A program made the position numbers and the translations under genes. The notes under the pieces are model-generated. The model saw nothing but the letters and a program-made list of their open reading frames with translations, was not told where the DNA came from and made no database searches. Source: Rhodoglobus sp. (GTDB lineage Bacteria > Actinomycetota > Actinomycetes > Actinomycetales > Microbacteriaceae). Taken from it: a stretch of 64,000 nucleotides of DNA. Of the stretch, positions 26,597 to 36,750 are shown one piece after another. Numbering within the stretch: the stretch's first letter is position 1; every line of letters begins with the position of its first letter. The stretch lies in assembly GCA_025463605.1 (NCBI GenBank), contig JAODAV010000001.1:124001-188000 (forward strand), given 5' to 3'.

Positions 26597-27934
26597 ATGA
26601 ACGGGTCAGAAACCCCTGACATCGTGGGCATCGAAGTGATCCCGGTCGCGGGTCGTGACAGCATGCTCTTGAATTTGAGCGGAGCGCACGGCCCCTACTT
26701 CACGCGCAACATCGTGCGCCTGACGGACAGCGCAGGCAACACGGGTGTCGGCGAGGTGCCCGGCGGCGAGGCGATCCGCCAGACGCTCGAAGAGGCGCGC
26801 TCCATCGTCGTCGGTACGTCGCTCGGTCGCTACCAGAACACCCTCCGTGCGGTTCGGGATAGGTTCTCCGCCCGAGATTCTGCCGGGCGCGGAGGCCAGA
26901 CCTTCGACCTCAGAACCGCCATTCATGCCGTCACCGCTCTCGAAGCGGCCTCGCTCGACCTGCTCGGCAAACACCTCGGTGTTCCGCTTTCCGCCCTTCT
27001 GCTCGATGGACAACAGCGGGAGAGCGTCGAGGTCCTGGGGTACCTCTTCTTCGTCGGCGACAAGGACAAGACGGGACTGCCGTATCTGACCGAGGACTCG
27101 TCAACCGACGACTGGTCGCGGATCCGTCGCGAAAAGGCCCTGACGCCCGACGAGATAGGGAGGCAGGCCGAGGCCGCCTACAACCGCTACGGATTCCGTG
27201 ACTTCAAGCTGAAGGGCGGAGTGCTGCGGGGTTGGGATGAGGTGGCGGCGATCAAGGCCGTTGCCGAACGGTTTCCGCATGCGCGCCTCACTCTCGACCC
27301 GAACGGCGCCTGGCCGTTGGCAGAGGCGATCGAGTTCGCAAAGTCGCTCGACGGGGTATTGGCCTACGCCGAGGACCCCGTGGGTGCCGAGAACGGGTTC
27401 TCCGGCCGGGAAGTGATGGCCGAGTTCAAGCGGGCGACCAATCTGCCGACGGCGACGAACATGATCGCCACCGACTGGCGAGAGCTCGGTCACGCGATTC
27501 AATCCAACGCCGTGGACATCCCGCTCGCGGACCCTCACTTCTGGACGATGCAGGGTTCGGCGAGGGTCGCCCAGCTGTGCGCCGCGTGGGGTTTACGGTG
27601 GGGATCCCACTCGAACAACCACTTCGACATCTCGCTGGCCATGTTCACTCACGTGGCCGCGGCCGCTCCCGGCGATATTGTCGCGATCGACACCCATTGG
27701 ATCTGGCAAGACGGCCAGCGTTTGACGACCGAGCCACTGCAGATCGTCGGCGGACGCATTGCGGTGCCCACTGCCCCGGGCCTCGGCGTCACGATCGATG
27801 AGGACGAGTTGAGCTCAGCCCGCGAGCTCTATCTGAGGGAAGGTCTCGGCGCCCGCGACGATGCGGCCGCCATGCAGCACCTCATCGCGGGGTGGACGTT
27901 CGACAGTAAGCGTCCGGCGTTGGACCGCGACTAG
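26597..27934 (+). CDS. gudD: Glucarate dehydratase (enolase superfamily)
   Basis: The 445-residue protein matches the length of glucarate dehydratases (about 446). It has the substrate-loop N-terminus ([20 protein letters not shown]), KLKGG with the catalytic Lys, [13 protein letters not shown] and AEDPVG metal ligands, and [20 protein letters not shown] near the C-terminus with the catalytic His. It dehydrates D-glucarate or L-idarate to 5-keto-4-deoxyglucarate. ATG at 26597 is chosen from the AAAGGA site at 26587 and family length. It is the only plus-strand structural gene in the sugar-acid block and converges on gluconokinase. Confidence 0.9.
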   Translation: MNGSETPDIVGIEVIPVAGRDSMLLNLSGAHGPYFTRNIVRLTDSAGNTGVGEVPGGEAIRQTLEEARSIVVGTSLGRYQNTLRAVRDRFSARDSAGRGGQTFDLRTAIHAVTALEAASLDLLGKHLGVPLSALLLDGQQRESVEVLGYLFFVGDKDKTGLPYLTEDSSTDDWSRIRREKALTPDEIGRQAEAAYNRYGFRDFKLKGGVLRGWDEVAAIKAVAERFPHARLTLDPNGAWPLAEAIEFAKSLDGVLAYAEDPVGAENGFSGREVMAEFKRATNLPTATNMIATDWRELGHAIQSNAVDIPLADPHFWTMQGSARVAQLCAAWGLRWGSHSNNHFDISLAMFTHVAAAAPGDIVAIDTHWIWQDGQRLTTEPLQIVGGRIAVPTAPGLGVTIDEDELSSARELYLREGLGARDDAAAMQHLIAGWTFDSKRPALDRD

Positions 27935-27949
27935 AGCGAAGCCTCGGGG

Positions 27950-28459
27950 CTAATCGAGAGCCCGAATCGCGGATGCTGCGGACTCGACGATCGCGTCGGG
28001 GGTGCCCGCGACATCCACCGCCACGCCCGCCTCGTCATCGGCGAGCGGCTCGAGCGTGTCAAGCTGGGAGTCGAGCAGAGCGGCGGGCATGAAGTGGTCT
28101 TCGCGTTTCGACAGGCGTGAAGACAACAGCTCACGGGAGCCGTGGAGGTATACGAACGAGGTCTCCGGTGCCTCAGCGCGGATGGCGTCACGGTAACTTC
28201 GTTTCAGCGCGGAGCAGGCCACAACGAGGCCGGTTCCGGTCGCGGCGGCGAGCTTGCTTCCCACAGCGCGAAGCCACGGCCACCGATCCTCGTCGGTGAG
28301 CGGTTTGCCCGCCGCCATCTTGTCCACATTGGTGATGGGGTGAAGCGAGTCCGCATCCACGAACGGGACGCCGAGCTCGACTGCCAGCCGGGCCCCGACC
28401 GTGCTCTTGCCTGAGCCGGAGACACCCATCACCACGACGAGAGGAGCATCAGCTACCAA
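27950..28459 (-). CDS. gntK: Gluconokinase
   Basis: The 169-residue protein has the compact GntK fold with a P-loop GVSGSGKST near residue 12, FVDADSLHP for substrate binding, [17 protein letters not shown] and [13 protein letters not shown]. It phosphorylates D-gluconate to 6-phosphogluconate, the substrate of the gnd product at 40716. The TTG start at 28459 overlaps the mannonate dehydratase stop by seven bases; an ATG a few codons in is an alternative. It is the last gene of the isomerase operon. Confidence 0.92.
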   Translation of the reverse strand: MVADAPLVVVMGVSGSGKSTVGARLAVELGVPFVDADSLHPITNVDKMAAGKPLTDEDRWPWLRAVGSKLAAATGTGLVVACSALKRSYRDAIRAEAPETSFVYLHGSRELLSSRLSKREDHFMPAALLDSQLDTLEPLADDEAGVAVDVAGTPDAIVESAASAIRALD

Positions 28460-29694
28460 TCGTGAACCGTCCCGTCAGCGAGTCGGTTATACGGGAGGTA
28501 GGCCTGCTCATACGGATACTTTCCCGCTTCGTCCGTGCTGAGTTCCACACCGATTCCCGGCTTCTCGCCCGGGTGGAGCATCCCGTCCTTCCAGGTGTAG
28601 GACTGCTCGAACACCTGATCGGTTCGTGACCCGTGCTTCATGTACTCCTGGATTCCGAAGTTGTGAATGGCCAGCCCCAGGTGCATGGCCGCCGCCATGC
28701 CCACCGGGGAGATATCCGTCGGCCCGTGCATTCCAGACTTTATCTGGTACTGCGACGCATACTCGAGCACCTTCTTGAGATGTGTGATCCCGCCGGTGTG
28801 GGTGACTGCGCTGCGCACATAGTCGATGAGCTGCTCGCGGATGATCTGCTGGTAATCCCAGACCGTGTTGAAGATCTCCCCGATCGCCAGCGGGGTCGTC
28901 GTGTGCTGGCGCACCAGCCGGAGCGCCTCGGGGTTCTCGGCCGGCGTGCAATCCTCGAGCCAGAACAAGTCGTACGGCTCGAGTGACTTGCCTAGTTGCG
29001 CGGCCTGGATCGGTGTCATGCGGTGGTGGCCGTCGTGCAGCAGCGGCACCTCGGGCCCGAATTCGTTCCGCACCGCCTCGAACACCGTGGGAACGTGACG
29101 CAGGTATGAGCGCGTGTCCCAGTCCTCTTCGGCGGGGAACGCCCCCCGCTGCGCGGGCTCGTGGTCGTACCGGGTGCCCTTGTTCGCCTCGAACGTCGCG
29201 TTCGAGGCGATGCCGTAGATGGACTTCAGCCCCGGCACGCCGGTCTGAATGCGGATCGCCTTGTAGCCCTCCTCCTGATGCTGCCTCACGCTGTCGAAGA
29301 GCTCCTCGTTCGACTTGCCCGAGGCGTGGCCATATGCGAGAAGACCGGTGCGGCTCGCGCCCCCGAGCAGTTGGTACAACGGCATCCCCGCCGCCTTGGC
29401 CTTGATGTCCCACAGTGCGACATCGACGGCGGCGATGGCGGCCATGGTCACGGGCCCGCGACGCCAGTAGGCGGATCGGTAGAGGAACTGCCAGGTGTCT
29501 TCGATGTTGCCGGCGTCGCGCCCGATGAGCAGCTGCACGACGTGGTCGCGCAAGTAACTGACGACGGCCAGCTCGCGGCCGTTCAACGTCGCGTCGCCCA
29601 GACCAGTGATGCCGTCACTGCTCGTCAGTTTGAGCGTGACGAAGTTGCGGTCCGGACTGGTGACGATGACTTCGGCTGATTCGATGATGGACAT
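28453..29694 (-). CDS. manD: D-mannonate dehydratase (enolase superfamily, ManD type)
   Basis: The 413-residue protein resembles ManD enzymes of about 400 residues. Landmarks are [31 protein letters not shown] and LEDCTPAEN (metal ligands), IGEIFNT, and [14 protein letters not shown] with a catalytic-type His. It converts D-mannonate to 2-keto-3-deoxygluconate, the step after fructuronate reductase. AGGAG lies five bases before the ATG at 29694, so this start is preferred over the adjacent ATG at 29697. It follows uronate isomerase by 28 bases. Confidence 0.9.
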   Translation of the reverse strand: MSIIESAEVIVTSPDRNFVTLKLTSSDGITGLGDATLNGRELAVVSYLRDHVVQLLIGRDAGNIEDTWQFLYRSAYWRRGPVTMAAIAAVDVALWDIKAKAAGMPLYQLLGGASRTGLLAYGHASGKSNEELFDSVRQHQEEGYKAIRIQTGVPGLKSIYGIASNATFEANKGTRYDHEPAQRGAFPAEEDWDTRSYLRHVPTVFEAVRNEFGPEVPLLHDGHHRMTPIQAAQLGKSLEPYDLFWLEDCTPAENPEALRLVRQHTTTPLAIGEIFNTVWDYQQIIREQLIDYVRSAVTHTGGITHLKKVLEYASQYQIKSGMHGPTDISPVGMAAAMHLGLAIHNFGIQEYMKHGSRTDQVFEQSYTWKDGMLHPGEKPGIGVELSTDEAGKYPYEQAYLPYNRLADGTVHDW

Positions 29695-29722
29695 CATGGC
29701 TCCTAACGGGACTGGACTGTGC

Positions 29723-31126
29723 TTAGACCGTGCGAGCGAACACCCTGCGCGGAAGCGTGACGACGAGATCGTGGATGACCTTGGCGGCATCCGACTCCGA
29801 CATCCGGTTTTCGCCGACGAGCCTGGCCAGGTAAGAGGAGTCGGCTCGCCTGGACATGTCGTGCCGCTCGGGTATCGAACAGAACGCGCGAGTGTCATCG
29901 ACGAAGCCGGCGTTCTTGTAGAACCCCGCTGTTTCAGTGACCGCCGATCGGAAGCGCGCGATCGCATCCGGTGCATCGAGGAACCACCACGGCACGCCCA
30001 TATATACGGACGGGTAGAAACCGGCCAGTGGCGCGATCTCCCGCGAGAACGTGGTCTCGTCGACCGTGTACAGCACCATCCGGAACCGCGGATCATTTCC
30101 GAATTCCTCGAGCAGCGGGCGCAGTCCGGTGGTGAATGACACGGGAACCGGGATGTCGTGCCCGGTGTCGGAGCCGAATTCGTCCGCGGTCGGGCGGTGA
30201 TGATCCCTGACCACGCCCGGGTGCAGCTGCATCACGAGGCCGTCTTCCGTAGACATCCTCGCCATCTGGAAGGTCATGTTGCGGCGGTACGCGGTCGCTG
30301 ACGCGGCATCGAGGCCGCCGGCCAGTGCGCGCGCATGCAGCGCGGCAGCATCGCTGTCTGAGAGTGGTTCTGTACCCACGTCCATCATGGCGTGGTCGGT
30401 CGCCGTCGCGCCGTTCGCCACGAAGTGGGCTCGTCGGGCGCGCAGGGCATCGAGGAACTGGGCGTAATCCGCGGTGTCGAGGCCGGTCGCGTCGGCGAGC
30501 ATGCCCAGTCGCGAGACCCACGTCGACTCGCCGGGATCGACGTATCTGTCGGGCCGGAAGTTCGGCACGAGCGAGCCGGCGAACCCCGCATCCTCATTGA
30601 GGGTCCGATGCGCCGCCAGGTCCGAGAGCGGATCGTCGGTGGTCGCGATCGCCTCAATCCCAAACCGTGCGAACAGCGCGCGGGGCCTGAACTGGGGCTC
30701 GGCAAGCTGCGCCGTGATCAGGTCGAAAGTCGCGTCGGCATTGTCGTGCGTGAGCGGCTCATCGATTCCGAAGGTCGACAGCTCCCCCTCGAGCCAGTAT
30801 CGCGACGGCGTGCCCAGAAAGATGTGCCAGTTGTCGCACAGGGCTCTCCAGATCGCCTTACGGTCGGTCGCCGCCCCGTTCTCGCCCAGACCGAGCGCCT
30901 CGAGCGGGATACCGATCGAGTGGAGCAGGCGCGTGACGTAGTGGTCGGAGGTGACCAGGAGGGTCGCCGCGTCACTGAATGGTTCGTCATCCAGCAGGAC
31001 TTCCGCTTCCACGTGCCCATGCGCGGAGAAGATCGGGGCGTCCGCTACAAGCGAGTAGAGGTGCCGGGCGACTTGCCTGAGTCCGGGATCCGAGGGGAAC
31101 AGGCGATCCGGATGTCGGGAACTCAT
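29723..31126 (-). CDS. uxaC: Uronate isomerase
   Basis: The 467-residue protein matches UxaC in length (about 470) and shows [16 protein letters not shown] with metal-ligand histidines, [29 protein letters not shown], and a C-terminal [19 protein letters not shown]. It isomerises D-glucuronate to D-fructuronate and D-galacturonate to D-tagaturonate. ATG at 31126 has GGGAGGG just upstream and overlaps the preceding Gfo/Idh stop by four bases (ATGA). A longer upstream frame is only noise. Confidence 0.95.
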   Translation of the reverse strand: MSSRHPDRLFPSDPGLRQVARHLYSLVADAPIFSAHGHVEAEVLLDDEPFSDAATLLVTSDHYVTRLLHSIGIPLEALGLGENGAATDRKAIWRALCDNWHIFLGTPSRYWLEGELSTFGIDEPLTHDNADATFDLITAQLAEPQFRPRALFARFGIEAIATTDDPLSDLAAHRTLNEDAGFAGSLVPNFRPDRYVDPGESTWVSRLGMLADATGLDTADYAQFLDALRARRAHFVANGATATDHAMMDVGTEPLSDSDAAALHARALAGGLDAASATAYRRNMTFQMARMSTEDGLVMQLHPGVVRDHHRPTADEFGSDTGHDIPVPVSFTTGLRPLLEEFGNDPRFRMVLYTVDETTFSREIAPLAGFYPSVYMGVPWWFLDAPDAIARFRSAVTETAGFYKNAGFVDDTRAFCSIPERHDMSRRADSSYLARLVGENRMSESDAAKVIHDLVVTLPRRVFARTV

Positions 31127-32313
31127 TGTGTCCCTCCCGCGGAAACGGGCTGGACGGGAAGAGAAACGATCAGGTCGTCGTACTCTCCCGCAAGCACGTC
31201 GTCGATGAGTACGGACTGCCCCAGGGTTGCGGAGATGTACAACGCCCGAACCGTCGCGAACACGATCCATCCGTTCTCGACCGTCACTTCGGGCATCCGG
31301 GAGTTCTCGATCGAATCGATGACATCGAGATATTGGAGGGCGTGGGCCGAGAGGTTCGTCGGGTTGCGGTCACCCCCTGATGCGTAGTACCGCTCGATTT
31401 CCGCCTCCGCCTGGTTGCCCCGACCGTTCAGGCCCATGGCCGGGATCGGCGCTCCCGAATCGTCGGTGTCCGAAGCGTGGAAGAACGCGAGATTGTCGTT
31501 GTCGATCACAGCGGAGCCGAGGGTTCCGTGCACCTGGAGCCGAGCGGTGACGCCGGGGTAACCCGCGGTGGTCATGTGGATGAGCCCCAGCGCACCCGAC
31601 TCGAACCGAACGGTGGCGACTGCAGTGTCCTCCACCTCGACGCGATCGTGGGCGAGCAGGGCGATGTGAGCGTGGATCTCCACGGGACGGCCGAGGAATC
31701 GCAGCAGGAGGTCCACCGTGTGGATTCCCTGGTTCATCGTCGCTCCGCCGCCGTCGAGCTCCCAGGTTCCCCGCCAGTCACCCGAGTCGTAGTAGCCCTG
31801 GCTCCGCCACCACCCCAGCGACGCAACACCGCTCGTGATCCGGCCGAATCGACCGGAGTCAACTGCGCTCGCAACGACTCTCGTCGACAGGTCGAAGTGG
31901 TGCTGGCTGATCACGGAGACGACCGAGCCGTTACCGGATGACGCCGCATTCGCCTTGTCGAGAACGCTTCGCGAGCGGGCGAGATCGACGTCGAGGGGCT
32001 TCTCGATCACCACGTTCTTTCCGGCGGCGATCGCCTCCTCGGCAAGTGCGGCGTGCAGCCCGCTCGGCGTGAGGATGCTCACGAGGTCGGCGTCCACGGC
32101 TGTCAGCGCCTCCGCGAGGTTCATGAACATCGGTGGCCGTTCGCCTCCCAGCTTCACAATCAGGTCCGCGATCGCCCTCGAGTGGGACTCGATCGGATCG
32201 ACGAGACCGACGACCTTCGTGCTGGGCAGACTCGCCAGCGCTGCGACGTGTTTCTCACTGATGTGGCCGCATCCGACGAGGACCACCCCGTGCGTGTTTG
32301 CTGACGAGCTCAT
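31123..32313 (-). CDS. Gfo/Idh/MocA family oxidoreductase
   Basis: The 396-residue protein has the N-terminal NAD(P) fold (VVLVGCGHISEKHVAALA), the EKPL motif (VVIEKPLDVD) and the C-terminal domain with GGGATMNQGIHTVDLLLRF, which carries the usual substrate-contact Asp and His. It is flanked by the TIM-barrel gene and uxaC with 4-nt overlaps on both sides, so the three are made together. It probably oxidises or reduces a hexuronate or hexuronide. Confidence 0.88.
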   Translation of the reverse strand: MSSSANTHGVVLVGCGHISEKHVAALASLPSTKVVGLVDPIESHSRAIADLIVKLGGERPPMFMNLAEALTAVDADLVSILTPSGLHAALAEEAIAAGKNVVIEKPLDVDLARSRSVLDKANAASSGNGSVVSVISQHHFDLSTRVVASAVDSGRFGRITSGVASLGWWRSQGYYDSGDWRGTWELDGGGATMNQGIHTVDLLLRFLGRPVEIHAHIALLAHDRVEVEDTAVATVRFESGALGLIHMTTAGYPGVTARLQVHGTLGSAVIDNDNLAFFHASDTDDSGAPIPAMGLNGRGNQAEAEIERYYASGGDRNPTNLSAHALQYLDVIDSIENSRMPEVTVENGWIVFATVRALYISATLGQSVLIDDVLAGEYDDLIVSLPVQPVSAGGTQ

Positions 32314-33149
32314 ACCGACTTCACCCCTGCCTTGTCGAGTACGCGTGCCAACGCGCGCGCTGCAATGCCGAACGCCTTCGGACCGGAGAAGCCCCCGAGC
32401 TCGTACGCCTCGGCCATGTGAGGTTCGAGGGATACGAATCCGCGATAACCGTCGTCGCGGAAGGCATTCATCGTCTCCTGCACCTCTCCGTCGCCCTCTC
32501 CAGCCGCGACGACTTGCCCCGTGGCAGCGATCGCATCCTTTACCTGGAGGTACTCGACGTACGGGCGCACCAGTGAATAGGCCTCGGTGAACGGCTTTAC
32601 GCCGACCTGGACGAAGTTGGCCGCATCCCAGGCGACCTTGAGCGCATCCGAGCCGACCGATTCCATGATGTCCACGACGCGATCGGGAGTGTCGCCGAAG
32701 ATGTGCTTCTCGTTCTCGTGCAGCAGGACGACATGCTCACGCTCCGCCAGATCGGCGAATGCCCGCATGCGGACCATGACGGCGTCTCGTACGCTCTCGG
32801 GCGGCACACCCTCGCCGGGATAGAACGAGAAGATCCGCACGTAGCGGGACCCGAGCCGCTGAGCGGCATTGATCGCGCGCCTCAGCCTCTCGACCTCATC
32901 CTCCGGCGGCGATGACACGTCGACCTTGCCGATGGGCGACGCGATCGCGGACACCCCCATGCCGTTCTCAGCGAACAGGGCGGCAAGTCTCCCCAGGTCG
33001 TCGTCGGCCATGTCGACGATGTTGATACCCCACGCCCGGCGAACCTCGATGTGATTCGCGCCCAGGGCCTGTAGCACCGCTATTTGCACAACGGGGTCGA
33101 CGTGTATCTCGTCACCGAACCCGGAAAGTGTCCACTCGATCTCGCTCAT
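32310..33149 (-). CDS. Sugar phosphate isomerase/epimerase family (TIM barrel) protein
   Basis: The 279-residue protein has the xylose-isomerase-like AP-endonuclease-2 barrel. HENEKHIFG, VAWDAANFVQ and a late VSLEPHMAEA hold the Glu, Asp and His residues that normally bind a divalent metal. Members isomerise keto sugars, and some cleave 3-keto-glycosides together with a Gfo/Idh partner. It leads the isomerase operon from ATG 33149, with its regulatory site at 33213-33228. Confidence 0.82.
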   Translation of the reverse strand: MSEIEWTLSGFGDEIHVDPVVQIAVLQALGANHIEVRRAWGINIVDMADDDLGRLAALFAENGMGVSAIASPIGKVDVSSPPEDEVERLRRAINAAQRLGSRYVRIFSFYPGEGVPPESVRDAVMVRMRAFADLAEREHVVLLHENEKHIFGDTPDRVVDIMESVGSDALKVAWDAANFVQVGVKPFTEAYSLVRPYVEYLQVKDAIAATGQVVAAGEGDGEVQETMNAFRDDGYRGFVSLEPHMAEAYELGGFSGPKAFGIAARALARVLDKAGVKSV

Positions 33150-33212
33150 GTTCCTTCGATCTCAGTCAGTCGTTAATGCGTCTTCGCGATCATATGAGCC
33201 GGTGCGCCAGTA

Positions 33213-33228
33213 GCGCAACCGGTTGCCA
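33213..33228. promoter_or_regulatory. LacI-type operator of the uxaC-manD-gntK operon
   Basis: The minus-strand 16-mer TGGCAACCGGTTGCGC contains the perfect palindrome GCAACCGGTTGC (33215-33226). A -10 TATGAT (33194-33189) and a -35-like TTGCGC (33218-33213, 18-base spacer) place the operator over the -35 element. The site lies in the 91-base gap before the TIM-barrel gene. Confidence 0.68.
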
Positions 33229-33240
33229 TAATTGCCAAGT

Positions 33241-34350
33241 CTACGGGGCTTCTTCCCTCGCCCATGCCTGTCGCTCGGTGCGGACACTCTCTCCGGATTC
33301 GATCGAGCGGAGCATCATGGAGTGCAGGTAGTAGTCCTGGGACGCGTCGGCGAGGCTGTAGAAATCGGGGCCCCCCTGTGAATGCTCTGCCATCCTGACC
33401 AGGCAGGTGGCGATGGCGATCTCGTCGTCCATGAGGCGCCCGGGGATGAACTCGTTGCGGTAGACCCACTCGTCCCCGGCTATCAGGCCTCGCAGGAACT
33501 GGCCCTCGAGGTTGGTGTTCTCCCCCGTGCTCATTCGGGTGATCGTCAGATGCATCGGCGTGCGGAAGTCCTTCAGATAGCGCACTTCTGTGTTGTGAAT
33601 CTCTCCGCGGTCGCCCCGAATGAGAAGTCGATTGGAACGAATCCACGACCGGTACTGCTGCGGGGCGAAGTCATAGATGCCGAGCTGGTCGCCAAAGTCC
33701 ATTCGCGCGGTTGTCTGAACCGCGGGGACGAGCTTCTCCTCTTCAGGATCTCCGGCGCGGGATGGTCCCATGACAATGGGACGGGTGAACTGCCACGCAG
33801 TGATGACCGCATCCGCGAAGCCGACCCCCAGTGCCTTGCGGATGATGCTGATGCCGTGGAAATCATGCGCGAGGCCGACTTGTGCCTGATCCACTGTTCC
33901 GATGCGCCCGGACTGGGCGAGAGAGAGTTGAGCACTGAGCAGCGGCTCCAGGTGATACTGCTCGGCGACTTGGATCTTTGCGCCCCGCACGACGAGCTCG
34001 TGCAGAGCGGCCATCGACGGGACGTCATCGCCCGGGGGCGTTTCAGTGAGTACGGCAAGCCCGGATGCCGTGATCTCAGTGATGACGTCTGCCACGACCT
34101 GTCTCGGCACGCTGACCACGACGAACTGCGGAGAAGTGCGAGCCAGGAGTTCGGCGATCGACCGAAAAGTCGGAATGCTCCAACGTTCCTCGAACGCGGC
34201 GCCCTTGGCGGGGTCTCGAACCACCACGCCGCACACCTCGAAGCGCGAAGGCAACTCTCGAGCGATGCGCAGGAAGAACTCGCTCCGCCACCCGGCCCCG
34301 ACCATCGCGAAGACTACCTTGCCATGGGCTGTGTTCCGCACCTCTGTCAT
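33241..34350 (-). CDS. Gfo/Idh/MocA family oxidoreductase
   Basis: The 369-residue protein has a Rossmann N-terminus (VFAMVGAGWRSEFFLRIA). In place of the usual EKPL it reads VLTETPPGDD, so the Lys normally used in catalysis is missing. This may mean an altered reaction or a non-catalytic role. It starts at ATG 34350 behind an AGGAGG site and follows the binding protein of the ABC importer by 86 bases, so it is probably co-transcribed with the transporter. Confidence 0.8.
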   Translation of the reverse strand: MTEVRNTAHGKVVFAMVGAGWRSEFFLRIARELPSRFEVCGVVVRDPAKGAAFEERWSIPTFRSIAELLARTSPQFVVVSVPRQVVADVITEITASGLAVLTETPPGDDVPSMAALHELVVRGAKIQVAEQYHLEPLLSAQLSLAQSGRIGTVDQAQVGLAHDFHGISIIRKALGVGFADAVITAWQFTRPIVMGPSRAGDPEEEKLVPAVQTTARMDFGDQLGIYDFAPQQYRSWIRSNRLLIRGDRGEIHNTEVRYLKDFRTPMHLTITRMSTGENTNLEGQFLRGLIAGDEWVYRNEFIPGRLMDDEIAIATCLVRMAEHSQGGPDFYSLADASQDYYLHSMMLRSIESGESVRTERQAWAREEAP

Positions 34351-34436
34351 GAGGCCGTCCCTCCTGTTTGTCGCATTGATGTCGCAGAACTGTGGGCGCC
34401 CATTCCGCGGAGGAAGTGAGCGCCCACCGCCCCTAG

Positions 34437-35762
34437 TTACTTAGCGTCGTCGATCGCTGCCTGCATGTCCTTGATGAAACCGTCAGCGGCCTCATCCGGC
34501 GTCTGCTGTTCGAAGAGCACCGCCTCGACATAGGTCTGCAGCATGGCGTCGACCGTCGTAGACGACGCCGGCGGCACGATGTAGGGGGCTCCCACGAAGT
34601 CCTTGATCCGGTCGGCGTACTCGAGCTGCGCCTTGTCGTTGTCGCTGAGGTTGGGCTGCAGGAGATCGAGCGCCGTGGTGTTGACCGGCAGTCCTCGTTC
34701 GGTGCCGGTCAGCTCGATGGCAGCGGGGTCATTGACGAAGAAGTTGAGGAACAGCGCGGCTTCCGCCGGGTGCTTCGACTTCGACGAGATCGACCAGTAG
34801 AAGTTCGCCCGGTTGAAGGTAGCCGGCGGCTCGCCGTCCTTCGTCGGCGTCTTCAGAATCAGGAAGGGATCGCCGGTCGCGGTGGTCAACTGAGCGATCC
34901 AGTTGAACGCAAGTGACACGGTCGCGGCATTGCCCGTCATCGACGGGTACGAGGTCTGACCGCCGTTCCAGTTCTCGACCGTCTGCGCAGCCGGCTGTCC
35001 GGCACCGCTGTTCTGGAGGTCCAGGTAGAACTGGAAGTAGCTCGACAGGGTCTCCTTCTTGATGACCAGGTCGCCGTCGGCATCGAAGGTCTGGTCACCG
35101 GACTGGCGAGCCCAGTCCTCGAGTTGGGCGGGACCGAAGGCGCGGGTGATGTCCGCTCCGTAGTATGCGCCGTTTCCCGCATCGGAGATCTTCTTGGCGA
35201 AGTCCGCGAAGTCATCCCACGTCCAGGTGTCGTCATCCGGGAGCTTGACCCCGGATGCCTTCAGAATCCTCTCGTTGACGAACATTGCCTGGGCCGACAG
35301 CGATACCGGCAGCGCATACAGGGTGTCGTCGATTTTGCCGGTCGAGAGCGCCGAGTCACTGTAGCCGCTCTCGTCCAGGATGCTGTTGACGGAGTCCAGG
35401 TCGAGGAGCGTTCCGTTGTTGGCGTAGGTACGCAGGTAGACATCCTGCATCTGCATGGCGTCTGGCGTCGAGCCGCCAGCTGTCTGGGTGGCGAGCTTGT
35501 CGAAGTACGAGGCGAAGTCGGTACCCTGCGGTTCGACAGTGATGTTGGGATATTTGGCCTCGAAGGCGTCGATGATCTTGAGTGTCGCCTCGGCGCGGGC
35601 ATCATTGCCCCACCAGGCGAAGCTGATCGTGACGGGGTCGCTACTCAGCGTCGGCTGGGCGGTGGGAGCCGCCTGGCCTCCGCCAGAACAAGCGGTCAGC
35701 GCGATCACCGCGCTCACCGCGATTACACCGAGGGCCTTGCGGCCATGTCGTCTAATACTCAT
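34437..35762 (-). CDS. Sugar ABC transporter solute-binding lipoprotein
   Basis: The 441-residue CUT1-type binding protein has a lipobox LTAC with Cys25 after a basic and hydrophobic signal. ATG at 35762 is chosen from a GAAAGGA site and the signal-peptide fit; an upstream in-frame start at 35780 would spoil the signal. It follows two permease genes rather than preceding them. Its place in the LacI-controlled block suggests a hexuronate, oligogalacturonide or glucuronide ligand. Confidence 0.9.
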   Translation of the reverse strand: MSIRRHGRKALGVIAVSAVIALTACSGGGQAAPTAQPTLSSDPVTISFAWWGNDARAEATLKIIDAFEAKYPNITVEPQGTDFASYFDKLATQTAGGSTPDAMQMQDVYLRTYANNGTLLDLDSVNSILDESGYSDSALSTGKIDDTLYALPVSLSAQAMFVNERILKASGVKLPDDDTWTWDDFADFAKKISDAGNGAYYGADITRAFGPAQLEDWARQSGDQTFDADGDLVIKKETLSSYFQFYLDLQNSGAGQPAAQTVENWNGGQTSYPSMTGNAATVSLAFNWIAQLTTATGDPFLILKTPTKDGEPPATFNRANFYWSISSKSKHPAEAALFLNFFVNDPAAIELTGTERGLPVNTTALDLLQPNLSDNDKAQLEYADRIKDFVGAPYIVPPASSTTVDAMLQTYVEAVLFEQQTPDEAADGFIKDMQAAIDDAK

Positions 35763-35826
35763 GTTGCAAATCCTTTCCACAGTGATTCCAGGTCTCTTGC
35801 ATGGTGCGGTGGTGCTGTGCTGCGTC

Positions 35827-36750
35827 CTACTTGCCTCCCGTCCTGGCTATGCCCTGCACCAGCAGTCGCTGGCCGAAGAGGAAGACGAAGAAGATCGGTA
35901 CGAGCGAAACCACGCTCATGGCGAACAGCGGTCCCCAGTTCGTACTGCTCGAGGAGTCCATGAACCCGCGGAGCGCGACGGGAACGGTCATCAAGTTCGG
36001 ATCGGTGAGATAGATGAGTTGGCTGAAGAAGTCGTTCCACGTCCAGATGAAGGTGAAGATCGCGGTGGTCGCGAGGGCCGGCACCATGAGCGGAAGGATG
36101 ATGCTCATGAAGATCCGCGGATGCCCGCAGCCATCCAGTCGGGCAGCTTCCAGCAACTCGTTCGGTATGCCTCGGATGAACTGCACCATGAGGAACACGA
36201 AGAACGCATCCGTCGCGAGAAACTTCGGGAGGATGAGCGGGATGAACGTGTTGACCCATCCGAGGTTCGCGAAGAATATGTACTGCGGCACGATCAGCAC
36301 GTGAATCGGCAGCATGATCGAGACCAGCATGATCGCGAACCACATCCGCCGCCCGGTGAATCGGAGCTTCGCGAACGCATAGGCCGCCATCGAGCACGAG
36401 ATGAGGTTGCCGACGATGCAACCCAGCACGACCAGTGCCGAGTTGAGCAGGAACACTCCGAACGGCTGCGCGAGGCCGTTCCAGCCTTCCGAGTAGTTCG
36501 ACCACTGGGGATCCCCGATGACCAGACCGGGATTCCGGAAGATCTCGTCGCTCGGCCGGAGCGAGCTCACTATCAGCCAGATCACCGGATACAGCATGAG
36601 CGTGGCGGTGACGATCAGCAGCGCGTGCTTGAGAGCGGCACGCAGCCGTCGCCTGTTCCTGATCTGCACGAAGTTCTGCGGCTTCGGTCCCGCCTCCCGC
36701 TGGGAGGCCCGTTCCTTGGCTCGAGGGCTGGCGTACTTGGTCTCAGTCAT
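35827..36750 (-). CDS. Sugar ABC transporter permease (MalG type)
   Basis: The 307-residue membrane protein has about six helices and the EAA loop (EAARLDGCGHPRIFMSIILP). The ATG at 36750 overlaps the upstream permease stop by eight bases, which argues for coupled translation and against a longer upstream start. It forms the channel with the other permease. Confidence 0.9.
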   Translation of the reverse strand: MTETKYASPRAKERASQREAGPKPQNFVQIRNRRRLRAALKHALLIVTATLMLYPVIWLIVSSLRPSDEIFRNPGLVIGDPQWSNYSEGWNGLAQPFGVFLLNSALVVLGCIVGNLISCSMAAYAFAKLRFTGRRMWFAIMLVSIMLPIHVLIVPQYIFFANLGWVNTFIPLILPKFLATDAFFVFLMVQFIRGIPNELLEAARLDGCGHPRIFMSIILPLMVPALATTAIFTFIWTWNDFFSQLIYLTDPNLMTVPVALRGFMDSSSSTNWGPLFAMSVVSLVPIFFVFLFGQRLLVQGIARTGGK

